From NCBI GenBank assembly GCA_023418705.1, contig JAEZYZ010000201.1, positions 1 to 24,686 of the forward strand: DNA of 24,686 nucleotides, read 5' to 3'. The stretch is from Pseudomonadota bacterium. GTDB lineage: Bacteria; Myxococcota_A; Polyangia; Polyangiales; Polyangiaceae. Each line of letters opens with the position of its first letter. Position 1 is the stretch's first letter. The notes under the pieces were generated by a model that was not told where the DNA came from, searched no databases, and saw only the letters and a list, made by a program, of their open reading frames with translations. A program made the position numbers and the translations under genes. Positions 7,095-14,369 of this stretch are shown piece by piece.

Positions 7095-7858
7095 AGTCGG
7101 CCACGGCCGACGAGGTCATCGAGCGCGTGCTCGCCGAACACCGCGGCGGCTCGGCGGTGATCGCGTTCGACGCCGACGGGACGCTCTGGTCTGGAGACGC
7201 GGGCGAGGACCTGTTCGGCCACGCCACCCGGGCTCGGCTGCTCAGGCAGCCGGCGCACGCGGAGCTCGAGCGCCTGGCGGCCGGCGCCGGCCTGCCCACC
7301 GACGGCGGCGCCAACGAGCTCGGCCAGCGGCTGTTCGACGCCTATGTCGGCGGCCGCTTCGCAGAGCACACGGTGTGCGAGCTGATGGCCTGGGGGTTTG
7401 CAGGCTACGCCCCCGCCGAGCTCGGCGAGCTTTGTCGCGAGGTGCTCGACCAGACGCGCATGGCCGAGCGCTACCATCCGTCGCTGCTGAAGATCCTCGC
7501 CGCGACCAGGGCCGCCGGGGTCCGCGCGGTGATCGTGTCGGCTTCGCCGCGTTGCATCGTGGAGGCGGCGGCGCGGCCGCTCGGGTTCGCTCCCGAGGAC
7601 GTGGCCGCGGCGACGCCGGCGATCGAAGGCGGTGAGCTCCTGCCGCGGCTCTCCGAGCCGTTGCCGTACGGAGCGGCCAAATGCGACGCCTTGCGCCGCC
7701 TGGCGGCCGACGCGAGCTGGCTCGCGAGCTTCGGCGACAATGTGTTCGACCTCGACATGTTGTGTGCAGCGCGTTGTGGTGTCGTGGTCCGCCCCAAGCC
7801 GCGCCTGCGCGCTCGCTTGCCGGAGCTGCCCGAGCTCATCCTGCTCGCCGATCCGTAA
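7091..7858 (+). CDS. HAD-superfamily phosphatase (IB/SerB-like)
   Basis: A 255-residue protein if translation starts at TTG 7091, which overlaps the upstream TGA (TTGA) and has GGGAG 6 nt before it. GTG 7076 would add five residues and is less likely. All four HAD motifs are present: Asp27-x-Asp29-Gly-Thr (FDADGTLWSGD), IVSASPR, the Lys in GAAKCDAL, and GDNVFDLDML. The helical cap between motifs I and II is of the type found in phosphoserine and phosphocholine phosphatases. It should hydrolyse a small phosphomonoester in the cytoplasm. Its coupling to a cytidylyltransferase-like gene suggests that both act on the same phospho-metabolite, for example a lipid or polysaccharide head group. Serine synthesis is an alternative, but no other serine gene is near. 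Confidence 0.82.
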   Translation: MKSATADEVIERVLAEHRGGSAVIAFDADGTLWSGDAGEDLFGHATRARLLRQPAHAELERLAAGAGLPTDGGANELGQRLFDAYVGGRFAEHTVCELMAWGFAGYAPAELGELCREVLDQTRMAERYHPSLLKILAATRAAGVRAVIVSASPRCIVEAAARPLGFAPEDVAAATPAIEGGELLPRLSEPLPYGAAKCDALRRLAADASWLASFGDNVFDLDMLCAARCGVVVRPKPRLRARLPELPELILLADP

Positions 7859-7883
7859 AGTCCGGCGTTCGGCTCCCGCCCCG

Positions 7884-8168
7884 CTGTTTTTGTTCACAAG
7901 AAGAGCATCAGGGCCTTCGGCCCACCTCGAGTCGGTGAAAACGAATTTCACGCCTGAGACAGCGAGCTGTGTCGACGAGTCTGGCTCGGAGATGGGTCAC
8001 AAGAAGAGCGGAAGAGCGGAAGGAGGACCGACGTCGTCGGTCCCCGATCGGCGTCGATCTCCACCGGCGCGACGTGTTTCGCTGTGACGACCCACGCACC
8101 CACGCCCGCTTCGGACCCCATCCCCAGTCCCAAAATCTTCCGCTCGTCCGCGCCTTCCTGTGAAAAAT
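7884..8168 (+). mobile_element. MITE-like repeat, copy 1
   Basis: The left end CTGTTTTTGTTCACAAGAAG (7884-7903) is nearly the reverse complement of the right end of the second copy at 17213-17232. The right end CTTCCTGTGAAAAATTC lies at 8154-8170. The body shares long near-identical stretches with 16987-17232, including CATCAGGGCC, CACCTCGAGTC and the block from GAGACAGCGAGCTG to AAGAGCGGAAG. A small palindrome GTGAAA-N5-TTTCAC lies at 7935-7951. No transposase is encoded. The element starts 25 nt after the stop of the HAD gene. Confidence 0.75.
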
Positions 8169-8235
8169 TCAAGGAAGCTCGTGGTGCCTACTTCGGACCT
8201 CGTTTTCATAGGAGGACGGAAGGTCGGAAGATTCT
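8136..8235. repeat. Inverted pair of MITE right ends
   Basis: The right-end segment 8136-8168 (AAAATCTTCC...TGTGAAAA) is followed by an imperfect inverted copy at 8203-8235 (TTTTCATAGGAGG...GGAAGATTCT). Together they could form a large imperfect hairpin with a loop of about 34 nt. This looks like a second, truncated element of the same family joined end to end. Confidence 0.55.
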
Positions 8236-8240
8236 TACGG

Positions 8241-8303
8241 CTCTAGATGGTCTCATTTTCCGCGACAAACGCGTTGCGCTCGAGCCCGTTGGTCGCTCTA
8301 GTC
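8241..8303 (+). repeat. Composite hairpin repeat, copy 3 (module A only)
   Basis: CTCTAGATGGTCTCATTTTC leads into stem GCGACAAACGCGTTGC (8262-8277), paired with 8284-8296 (ending GTTGGTCGC), and the element ends in CGCTCTAG. It matches the reverse complement of the A module at 2451-2510 over most of its length. Module B is absent, so A can exist alone. It lies directly beside the MITE-like elements and upstream of the lipoprotein gene. Confidence 0.75.
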
Positions 8304-8360
8304 GCGTCCGCGCTCTGGGGGTATTTTCGATTTGGTAAAGAGGTTGTAAGAAGGGCCCTC

Positions 8361-9074
8361 ATGACGAAGTCCTTCGCCATCACCTTTGCCTTCGCGCTGT
8401 CGGCCGTGCAGTGCGGCGGCGCGTCGTCGGAGCCCGTCACCGCCGACGACGTCGAGCTCGAGAGCGAGCCGAGTCGGCGCGACAACCAGATCCAGACGAG
8501 CAGCGAGATCGGCGGCCTGGACGAAGACAAGGTGAACGCCACCTTCGAGAAGAGCCTCCAGGGGCTCCAGCGTTGCCTCACTCGCGGGGCGAGTCGGGTC
8601 GAGTTCCTCGGCGGCGCCGTGAGCTTCTTCCTCAAGGTCGGCACCGACGGCAAAATCCAGCACGCACACCTCGAAGCCTCGACGCTCGGCGATCACGCGA
8701 CCGAGACGTGCATGCTCGACGTGCTCAAGCGCAAGGAGTGGCCGCCGCCGGTCGGCGGTGACGTTGGCCTCGCGCGCAAGTCGTTCGACTTCGATCCCCC
8801 GAACGACGTCCGCCCCCCCACCGACTGGGACAGCGAGAACGTGCGCGAGGCCCTCGACGAGAAGGGCGACGCGATCTCGGACTGCAAGGGCGGCTCCCGA
8901 GGGACGTTCACCGCGACGATGTACGTGGACACCGAAGGCAAGCCCCTGGCGGTGGGGGTCACGCCGCCGGATGAAGACGGCGGCTCCGCGGTCGAATGCC
9001 TGGTCGGGCTCCTGGAAGACACCACCTTCCCCTCCCCCGGCAGCTGGCCGGCCAAGGTCACCTTCGACCTCTGA
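8361..9074 (+). CDS. Predicted lipoprotein, AgmX/PglI C-terminal-domain-like
   Basis: A 237-residue protein starting at ATG 8361, behind GTAAGAAGGG. An in-frame start at 8247 would lie inside the repeat and is rejected. A short signal sequence ends in SAVQC (Cys18). The -1 Gln is unusual for a lipobox, so lipidation is likely but not certain. The mature part has two similar blocks, about 55-125 and about 145-237, each built as a helix with a conserved Cys, then a beta hairpin carrying VGTDGKI or VDTEGKP, then a Cys (ETCMLDVL; AVECLVGLLE). This is the pattern of the AgmX/PglI C-terminal family, found in gliding and envelope proteins of myxobacteria and related to TonB-like C-termini. The exact role is unknown. 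Confidence 0.75.
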   Translation: MTKSFAITFAFALSAVQCGGASSEPVTADDVELESEPSRRDNQIQTSSEIGGLDEDKVNATFEKSLQGLQRCLTRGASRVEFLGGAVSFFLKVGTDGKIQHAHLEASTLGDHATETCMLDVLKRKEWPPPVGGDVGLARKSFDFDPPNDVRPPTDWDSENVREALDEKGDAISDCKGGSRGTFTATMYVDTEGKPLAVGVTPPDEDGGSAVECLVGLLEDTTFPSPGSWPAKVTFDL

Positions 9075-9099
9075 GCGGCGCCTGACGGCGCGCGCGGGC

Positions 9100-9105
9100 T
9101 AGACT
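9100..9105 (+). promoter_or_regulatory. Candidate -10 element (TAGACT) for the SDR gene
   Basis: TAGACT ends 6 nt before the ATG at 9112. This again fits a leaderless or near-leaderless transcript. No Shine-Dalgarno sequence is visible between it and the start. Confidence 0.3.
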
Positions 9106-9111
9106 GGCGTG

Positions 9112-9861
9112 ATGATCGAGCTCGAGAACAAACGTGCGCTGGTCACGGGCGGCGCGGTTCGCGTTGGGGGGGCCATCGCTCGGGCGCTCGGGGCCGCCGG
9201 CATGCACGTCGCCGTCCACTATCGTTCCAGCTCCGAGGAGGCCGAGCGGACCTGCGCCGAGATCGAGGCCTTGGGGGGGCGCGCGGTGCCGCTGTCGGCG
9301 GATCTGTCCGACCGCGATCAAGCGCGCCGCCTGGTCGATGAGGCCGTCGGCCACCTCGGCGGCCTCGATCTGTTGGTCCCCAGCGCCGCGAGCTTCGAGC
9401 GCGTCCGCTACGACCGGGTGGACGACGCCGCCTGGGATCGCTCCCTCGGGCTGAACCTCGCCTCTCAGTTCGCGCTCGCCCACCAGGCGACCGCCGCGTT
9501 GCGCGCGTCACGGGGATCCATCGTCTTCATCACCTGTTCGAGCGCCACGACCCCGTTCAAAAATCACCTGCCCTACGTGGTGAGCAAGGGCGCGCTGCGG
9601 CAGCTGATGCGCGTGCTGGCGCTCGAGCTCGCGCCGGAGGTCCGCGTCAACGCCGTGGCGCCAGGGACCGTCCTACCGCCCGAAGAGATGACGCCCGAGG
9701 CCGTCGAGCGCCTGGCCCAGCACGTTCCGTTGCGCGCTACGGGGACGCCGGAAGACATCGCGCGCGCGGTCGTCTACCTCGCGCAGAGCTCCTTCGTGAC
9801 CGGCCATGAGATCGTGGTCGACGGCGGTCGCTCGGTTGCCCAAGTGGAGCGCTTTGGTTGA
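9112..9861 (+). CDS. Short-chain dehydrogenase, pteridine reductase-like (FolM/PTR1 type)
   Basis: A 249-residue classical SDR. The cofactor motif is TGGAVRVG, which is TGxxxRxG instead of the usual TGxxxGxG; the Arg is characteristic of pteridine and dihydromonapterin reductases. HYRSS after the second strand fits NADPH preference. The catalytic set is the Ser in TCSSAT plus Tyr155 and Lys159 in YVVSK. APGTVLPPEE also resembles that branch, and GHEIVVDGG is the usual C-terminal motif. The expected role is NADPH-dependent reduction of dihydropterins or dihydrofolate. A 3-oxoacyl-ACP reductase role is a less likely alternative. ATG 9112 is preceded directly by GTG 9109, which is also possible. 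The next gene starts 10 nt after its stop. Confidence 0.85.
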   Translation: MIELENKRALVTGGAVRVGGAIARALGAAGMHVAVHYRSSSEEAERTCAEIEALGGRAVPLSADLSDRDQARRLVDEAVGHLGGLDLLVPSAASFERVRYDRVDDAAWDRSLGLNLASQFALAHQATAALRASRGSIVFITCSSATTPFKNHLPYVVSKGALRQLMRVLALELAPEVRVNAVAPGTVLPPEEMTPEAVERLAQHVPLRATGTPEDIARAVVYLAQSSFVTGHEIVVDGGRSVAQVERFG

Positions 9862-9871
9862 AGCTCTATCG

Positions 9872-10123
9872 ATGCCGCACGAAGAAGAACGAACCTTCGC
9901 CATCCACCTGCACCTGTCCGCCAGCTTCTCCGACGAGTACGAAGGCGACGAGGACGGGTACGCCTGGTTCAAACAGTTCGAACAGGGTCTGCGCCAGCGG
10001 CTGATCGCGGCGCTGGTCGACGCGGTGCGCGCCGATGGCCGCTGGGAGGCGCTGCCGGCCCCGCGCGGCCGCGATCCCTCGCACGGCCTCGACCTGGAGG
10101 TGCGCTACCGCCCGCGGCAGTGA
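9872..10123 (+). CDS. Small conserved-looking acidic protein
   Basis: An 83-residue protein starting at ATG 9872, 10 nt after the SDR stop, so probably in the same operon. It reads MPHEEERTFAIHLHLSASFS, then DEYEGDEDGYAWFKQFEQGL, and ends in a basic tail. The pattern is beta strand, acidic loop (EYEGDEDGY), amphipathic helix, beta strand (GLDLEVRYRP). There is no signal peptide or Cys. I recall similar small hypotheticals in other myxobacteria, but no function is known to me. Codon use matches the neighbours and the composition is protein-like, unlike the Arg-rich spurious frames nearby. Confidence 0.7.
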   Translation: MPHEEERTFAIHLHLSASFSDEYEGDEDGYAWFKQFEQGLRQRLIAALVDAVRADGRWEALPAPRGRDPSHGLDLEVRYRPRQ

Positions 10124-10141
10124 CCGTCGAGGCGCGAACCG

Positions 10142-11410
10142 TCACGGCGTCGTGATGACCACGCCGAGCGTGGTCGTCAGCTGACGGTCGGTGCGGCTGC
10201 GCAGGTCCTCGGCGAAGACGTCCTCGTCATCGCCGCTCAGCATGAGATCGGCGCGGTTGTCGAGCCGCAAGATCAGCTGGTCGGTAGGCTTGGCCTCGAT
10301 CGTGAGGGTCCCGGTCACGAGCCCCCCGTCGTCGCCGGCGCCGAGCACCGCGCCGTCCGGATCGCGCAAGTACTCGGCGCGACCTGCGACCGCCCAAGCC
10401 TCCGTCAAAGCGAAGCGTGCCCCCAGCATGCCCGCGTAGTACGAACGTCGGGTGACCTCATCGCTCAGGTGGTCCGCCGCGCGCTGTCCCTCGGTGACGT
10501 AGGCGGCGTTGAGGCCCAGGTACAGGCGCTCGGTCTGAAAATCGGCGGTCAAGTCGACCAAATGCCGCCAGGCGTCGAGCTCGTTGGCGCCGCCCCGATC
10601 GACCGTGAAATCGCCGGCGGCGGCCACGCTCGGGTCGGGGACGCAGGTCCCGGTCGCCGCGCTGTAGCGCTCCGCCGCGGCGCAGCTCACCACCGTGGTG
10701 TCGTCCTGCTCCGGCCCGCCGAGCCAGCCGAGCTTCAGCCGAAACCGCCGGGTCGGCGTGTACTCGACCTGCGCACCGAAGCTCTTGCCCGCGTTGTTGT
10801 CGACGCTGTTGTTCCAGCCGTTGACGGCGAGCGCCCGCAGCGCGAGCGCCTCGGACAGCTGCCAGGTGGCGCGCAAGCCCGTGTGAAACCACGGCTGGAT
10901 GAGCGTGAACAGCGCGCCCCGTGTGTAGTTGATGTTGTCCTGGCTCTCGGCCGCTTCGGCGCCATAGATGGAGTCGAACTTGCCGAAATCGAGCCGCAGC
11001 GGGCTGTCGCCGAAGCGGGGCTTCCACGAGGCGAAGGCTTGCTTCACGGGCGTGAGCCCAAAGGCCGCGTCGTCGCGGGCGAAGACCTCTGCCGTCGGAC
11101 CGAAGCGCAAGCTCACCGTCGCGCCCACGGGCTCGGGCTCGTAGCTCGCGTCCAAGCCGACCCACGACAGCGCGAAGCCGTTGGTGCGATCGAACGCGCG
11201 CAGCTGGTTTTTGCCATCTTGTGGCTTCGGAAACTCGTAGTTCACCGCGGCGTAGGCGTCCGCGAACGCGCGCAGCTCGATCGCCTCGTACCAGGGCTCG
11301 ACCTCGGGCGGCGGCTCCGGACCGATGTACTGGGCCCGAGCTGCCAGCGACAGCGTGAAGGCGGCGAGCGCGGCAGAGCAGGCGGCAGGGACCCGGTGGC
11401 GATCGAGCAT
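10142..11410 (-). CDS. Outer-membrane beta-barrel protein (BBP2/porin-like)
   Basis: A 422-residue protein. The signal peptide runs to about residue 26 (ARA, then QYIGPEPPPEVEPW). The mature chain is made of alternating strands with aromatic girdle residues (LRAFADAYAAVNYEF; ATVSLRFGPTAEVF; LRLDFGKFDSIYGAE; NYTRGALFTLIQPWFHTGL), as in the putative beta-barrel porin-2 family. Two Cys in a long loop (SCAAAERY...GTCVPDPS, 15 residues between) may form an external disulphide. The last residues, LTTTLGVVITTP, lack the terminal Phe common in proteobacterial porins. It probably forms a diffusion channel; the substrate is unknown. It is not clearly co-transcribed with pilT: 102 nt and a hairpin separate them, and a TAAAGC -10-like box lies 6 nt before its ATG. 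Confidence 0.82.
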   Translation of the reverse strand: MLDRHRVPAACSAALAAFTLSLAARAQYIGPEPPPEVEPWYEAIELRAFADAYAAVNYEFPKPQDGKNQLRAFDRTNGFALSWVGLDASYEPEPVGATVSLRFGPTAEVFARDDAAFGLTPVKQAFASWKPRFGDSPLRLDFGKFDSIYGAEAAESQDNINYTRGALFTLIQPWFHTGLRATWQLSEALALRALAVNGWNNSVDNNAGKSFGAQVEYTPTRRFRLKLGWLGGPEQDDTTVVSCAAAERYSAATGTCVPDPSVAAAGDFTVDRGGANELDAWRHLVDLTADFQTERLYLGLNAAYVTEGQRAADHLSDEVTRRSYYAGMLGARFALTEAWAVAGRAEYLRDPDGAVLGAGDDGGLVTGTLTIEAKPTDQLILRLDNRADLMLSGDDEDVFAEDLRSRTDRQLTTTLGVVITTP

Positions 11411-11416
11411 GCCCGA

Positions 11417-11422
11417 GCTTTA
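11417..11422 (-). promoter_or_regulatory. Candidate -10 element (TAAAGC) for the barrel protein gene
   Basis: On the minus strand TAAAGC lies 6 nt before the ATG at 11410. It has the same geometry as the boxes before 6330 and 9112. The last base departs from the usual T, and no -35 is clear. Confidence 0.25.
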
Positions 11423-11434
11423 GCCGAGAAAACG

Positions 11435-11455
11435 CGAGGACGGCAAGCGTCCTCG
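11435..11455 (-). terminator. Hairpin downstream of pilT
   Basis: CGAGGAC (11435-11441) and GTCCTCG (11449-11455) form a perfect 7-bp stem with a 7-nt loop, about 58 nt beyond the pilT stop on the minus strand. No T-tract follows, so termination, if any, would be non-canonical. It also lies where the -35 of the barrel-protein gene would be, so it could be an operator instead. Confidence 0.35.
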
Positions 11456-11512
11456 GGGGCCGCGGGCGGCCGGGCGGCGGACGGTCTGCCCCAAATCCAG
11501 GCGGCGCCGAGC

Positions 11513-12637
11513 TCAGCGTGCCGGCGCCGGGGCGACCGCGCGCCCCTCGATCATCCCCATCAGCTCCTCGGGCTCGCTCGAGCGGCCGACGGCTTCCTCG
11601 AGCGTGATCAAGCGGCGGGCGAACAGCGAATACAGCGACTGATTCAGCGTCTGCATGCCGTGCTTGGCCTGCCCCATCTGCATCTGCGAGTAGATCTGGT
11701 GGACCTTGTCCTCGCGGATGAGGTTCCGAATCGCCGGATTCGGGATCAAAACTTCCATCGCCAGAACGCGCCCAGGGGTGCCGGCTCGCGGGAGCAGCAG
11801 CTGACTGATCACCCCTTCGAGCACGAACGACAGCTGCGCCCGGATCTGCGGCTGCTGGTGGGGTGGGAACACATCGATGATGCGGTTGATGCTCTGCACC
11901 GCGGAGTTCGTGTGCAGGGTCGCGAACACCAAATGCCCCGTCTCCGCGATCGTCATCGCCGCCTCGATCGTCTCGAGGTCACGCATCTCGCCGACCAGCA
12001 CCACGTCGGGATCCTGACGCAGGACGTACTTCAGCGCCTGGCGGAAGGTGCCGGTGTCGGTCCCGACCTCGCGCTGGTTGACGATCGAGCGCTTGTGCGG
12101 GTGCAGGTACTCGATCGGGTCCTCGACGGTCATGATGTGCTGGCGCGTCTCGCTGTTGATCCTGTCGATGATGGAGGCGAGCGTGGTGCTCTTGCCGGAC
12201 CCGGTCGGTCCGGTGACGAGGATCAAGCCGCGAGGCTTGCTGGTCAGATCGGCGATCACCGGCGGGAGGCCGAGCTCTTCGAAGGACAGGATCTTGAAGG
12301 GAATGGCGCGGAACGCGCCGCTCACCGCCCCGCGCTGCAAGAAAATGTTGGCGCGAAACCGCGACAAATTCTTCACCCCGAACGAGAGGTCGAGCTCCTT
12401 GTTCTTTTCGAACTGGATCTTCTGTTCCTCGGTCAACACCGAATAGCAAAGCTGCTTGGTCTCGACCGGGGACAACGGCGGCAGCTTCAGTGGCACGATC
12501 GCGCCGTCGATCCGGAGCAGCGGCGGCGCGCCGGTCGTGATGTGCATGTCGCTGGCGCCCTTGTCGATCATGGCGCGCAACAGCTGGTGCAAGTTGACGC
12601 GCACCCCCTCCTGGCCAGGTTGACCGAAATCCGCCAT
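11513..12637 (-). CDS. pilT: Type IV pilus retraction ATPase PilT
   Basis: A 374-residue protein, close to the usual size. PilT is the hexameric ATPase at the inner-membrane base of the type IV pilus that drives retraction and twitching (S-) motility. The N-terminal PAS-like domain starts at VNLHQLLRAMIDKGASDMHI. Walker A is GPTGSGKST (143-151), the Asp box MTVEDPIEYLHPHK, Walker B DVVLVGEMRD, and the His box ETGHLVFATLHTN. The AIRNLIRE motif (in NPAIRNLIREDK), needed for retraction in characterised PilT, is intact and separates it from PilB. The start has a strong GGAGGAG site. It lies 25 nt downstream of pilB, so the two form an operon. The C-terminus ends in a short Ala/Pro tail. Confidence 0.97.
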   Translation of the reverse strand: MADFGQPGQEGVRVNLHQLLRAMIDKGASDMHITTGAPPLLRIDGAIVPLKLPPLSPVETKQLCYSVLTEEQKIQFEKNKELDLSFGVKNLSRFRANIFLQRGAVSGAFRAIPFKILSFEELGLPPVIADLTSKPRGLILVTGPTGSGKSTTLASIIDRINSETRQHIMTVEDPIEYLHPHKRSIVNQREVGTDTGTFRQALKYVLRQDPDVVLVGEMRDLETIEAAMTIAETGHLVFATLHTNSAVQSINRIIDVFPPHQQPQIRAQLSFVLEGVISQLLLPRAGTPGRVLAMEVLIPNPAIRNLIREDKVHQIYSQMQMGQAKHGMQTLNQSLYSLFARRLITLEEAVGRSSEPEELMGMIEGRAVAPAPAR

Positions 12638-12662
12638 CGCTCCTCCTCCGAACGGCGCCGCC

Positions 12663-14369
12663 TCAGTCCGCCATGGTGACGCGCAAGACCTCTTCGGGTG
12701 TGGTCACGCCTTCGATCACCTTCTTGATCCCGCTCGCGCGCAGCGTCGCCATGCCGCGCTTGATCGCCGCTGCCTTCAGCTCCGCCGTCGAGGCGCCCTG
12801 CAGCACCATCTCCTTCAAATCGTCGCTGAACCGCATCACCTCGTAGAGCGCCACGCGGCCCTTGTAGCCCGTGCCGTTGCAGGTCGCGCAGCCGGCGCCC
12901 CGCAGCACCTTCAGGCCTTCGAGCTGAGCTGCGCTGAACCCCATGTCGGCCAGGGCTTGCGGATCCAGCTCGCTCTCTTTCTTGCAGTCGGCGCAGACCC
13001 GCCGCGCCAGGCGTTGCGCCAAGACCAGGTTGACGCTGGCCGTGATCAAGAAGGGCTCCACGCCCATGTTGAGCAGCCGGGAGATGGTCGCTGGGGCATC
13101 GTTGGTGTGCAGCGTCGAGAGCACCAGGTGGCCGGTGAGCGCGGCCTTGACGGCGATCTCCGCGGTCTCGAAGTCACGGACCTCGCCCACCATGATGATG
13201 TCGGGGTCCTGGCGCAGGAACGAGCGCAGCGCCATGGCGAAGTTCAGGCCGATGTCGTCGTGCATCTGCACCTGATTGATCCCGTGCAGGTTGTACTCCA
13301 CCGGATCCTCCGCCGTGCTGATGTTCACCCCCGGCCGGTTGAGATCGCTCAGCGCCGAATACAGCGTGGTGGTCTTGCCCGAGCCCGTCGGCCCCGTCAC
13401 CAGCACCATGCCCCAGGGCTGTTCGATGGCCCACTTGAAGTCCTCCAGGGGCTTGGGGTCGAAGCCGAGCTTGGCCATGTCGAGCTGCAGGTTGCTCTTG
13501 TCGAGCAAGCGCAGCACCACCTTCTCGCCCCACATCGTTGGCAGGACCGAGACGCGGAAGTCCATCTCCCGCCCCTTGCCCAGCTTGAGCTTGATGCGTC
13601 CGTCTTGGGGCAGCCGCCGCTCGGCGATGTCGAGCTGGCTCATGATCTTCATGCGGCTGACGAGCGCGTTCTTCAGCTTCAGCGGCGGCGTCATCTCTTC
13701 GTGCAACACGCCGTCGATGCGGTAGCGGACGCGCAGCTTCTTTTCGTAGGGCTCGACGTGGATGTCGCTGGCGCCCTTGCGGATCGCGTTCAAAAGCAGC
13801 ACGTTGACGAGCCGCACGACCGGAGCATCTTCGCTGGCGCGCTCGAGCTCGAGCGCGTTGAACTCCTCCTCGGTCGCCGTAAAATCGATGTCTTCGTCTT
13901 CGAGCTGGAACTCGGCCATCACCTCTTCGTAAGAAGGGCCGACGTTGTAGTAGCGCTCGATCGAGGCGAGGATGGCGGTCTCGCTGGCGACCACGGGTTC
14001 GACGTTGAACCCACTCAGAAACTTGATGTCGTCGATCGCGTGCAGGTTGGTGGGGTCGGCCATCGCCACGATGAGCGACGACCCCGAGCGCGAGACCGGG
14101 ATGATCTTGTGCTTCTCGCAGACCTCCCGGTTGACGAGCTTCAGCACGTCGGCGTCGATCTCGTACTCGTCGAGGTTGATCGCGGGCAGGCGATACTGTG
14201 TGCTCAGAAAGCTCGTGATCTCCGTGTCGGAGATGTAGCCGAGCTTGGCCAGCGTGTACCCGAGGTTCTGGCCGGAGCGCTTCTGCTCGTCCTGGGCTTT
14301 CCTGAGCTGCTGAAGGCTGATCAACTTCTCGCGGACGAGGAGCTCACCGAGGCGACTGGAGCTTGCCAT
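12663..14369 (-). CDS. pilB: Type IV pilus extension ATPase PilB
   Basis: A 568-residue protein from ATG 14369. A GTG at 14405 would add 12 unconserved residues and is not used. PilB polymerises pilin at the inner membrane. The N-terminal MshEN/GspE-N domain (SRLGELLVREKLISLQQL; LGYTLAKLGYIS) is of the class that binds c-di-GMP in several homologues. The catalytic domain carries GPTGSGKTTT at about 323, the Asp box STAEDPVEY, Walker B PDIIMVGEVRD and the His box LTGHLVLSTLHTN. A zinc site of four Cys is complete: CADC near 457 and CATC near 493. The start region closely resembles Myxococcus PilB. No clear Shine-Dalgarno sequence precedes the start. The gene after pilT is a barrel protein, not pilC. 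Confidence 0.96.
   Translation of the reverse strand: MASSSRLGELLVREKLISLQQLRKAQDEQKRSGQNLGYTLAKLGYISDTEITSFLSTQYRLPAINLDEYEIDADVLKLVNREVCEKHKIIPVSRSGSSLIVAMADPTNLHAIDDIKFLSGFNVEPVVASETAILASIERYYNVGPSYEEVMAEFQLEDEDIDFTATEEEFNALELERASEDAPVVRLVNVLLLNAIRKGASDIHVEPYEKKLRVRYRIDGVLHEEMTPPLKLKNALVSRMKIMSQLDIAERRLPQDGRIKLKLGKGREMDFRVSVLPTMWGEKVVLRLLDKSNLQLDMAKLGFDPKPLEDFKWAIEQPWGMVLVTGPTGSGKTTTLYSALSDLNRPGVNISTAEDPVEYNLHGINQVQMHDDIGLNFAMALRSFLRQDPDIIMVGEVRDFETAEIAVKAALTGHLVLSTLHTNDAPATISRLLNMGVEPFLITASVNLVLAQRLARRVCADCKKESELDPQALADMGFSAAQLEGLKVLRGAGCATCNGTGYKGRVALYEVMRFSDDLKEMVLQGASTAELKAAAIKRGMATLRASGIKKVIEGVTTPEEVLRVTMAD

Noticed and set aside
8247..8360. A longer N-terminus for the lipoprotein gene
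   Set aside because: It would be translated from repeat module A and would push the lipoprotein signal inside the chain; ATG 8361 has a better ribosome binding site.
10469..12679. A 736-codon open frame on the plus strand across the barrel-protein and pilT genes
   Set aside because: It is antisense to two well-recognised genes, is rich in Arg, His and Gln, and has no domain; this is a usual shadow in very high-GC DNA.
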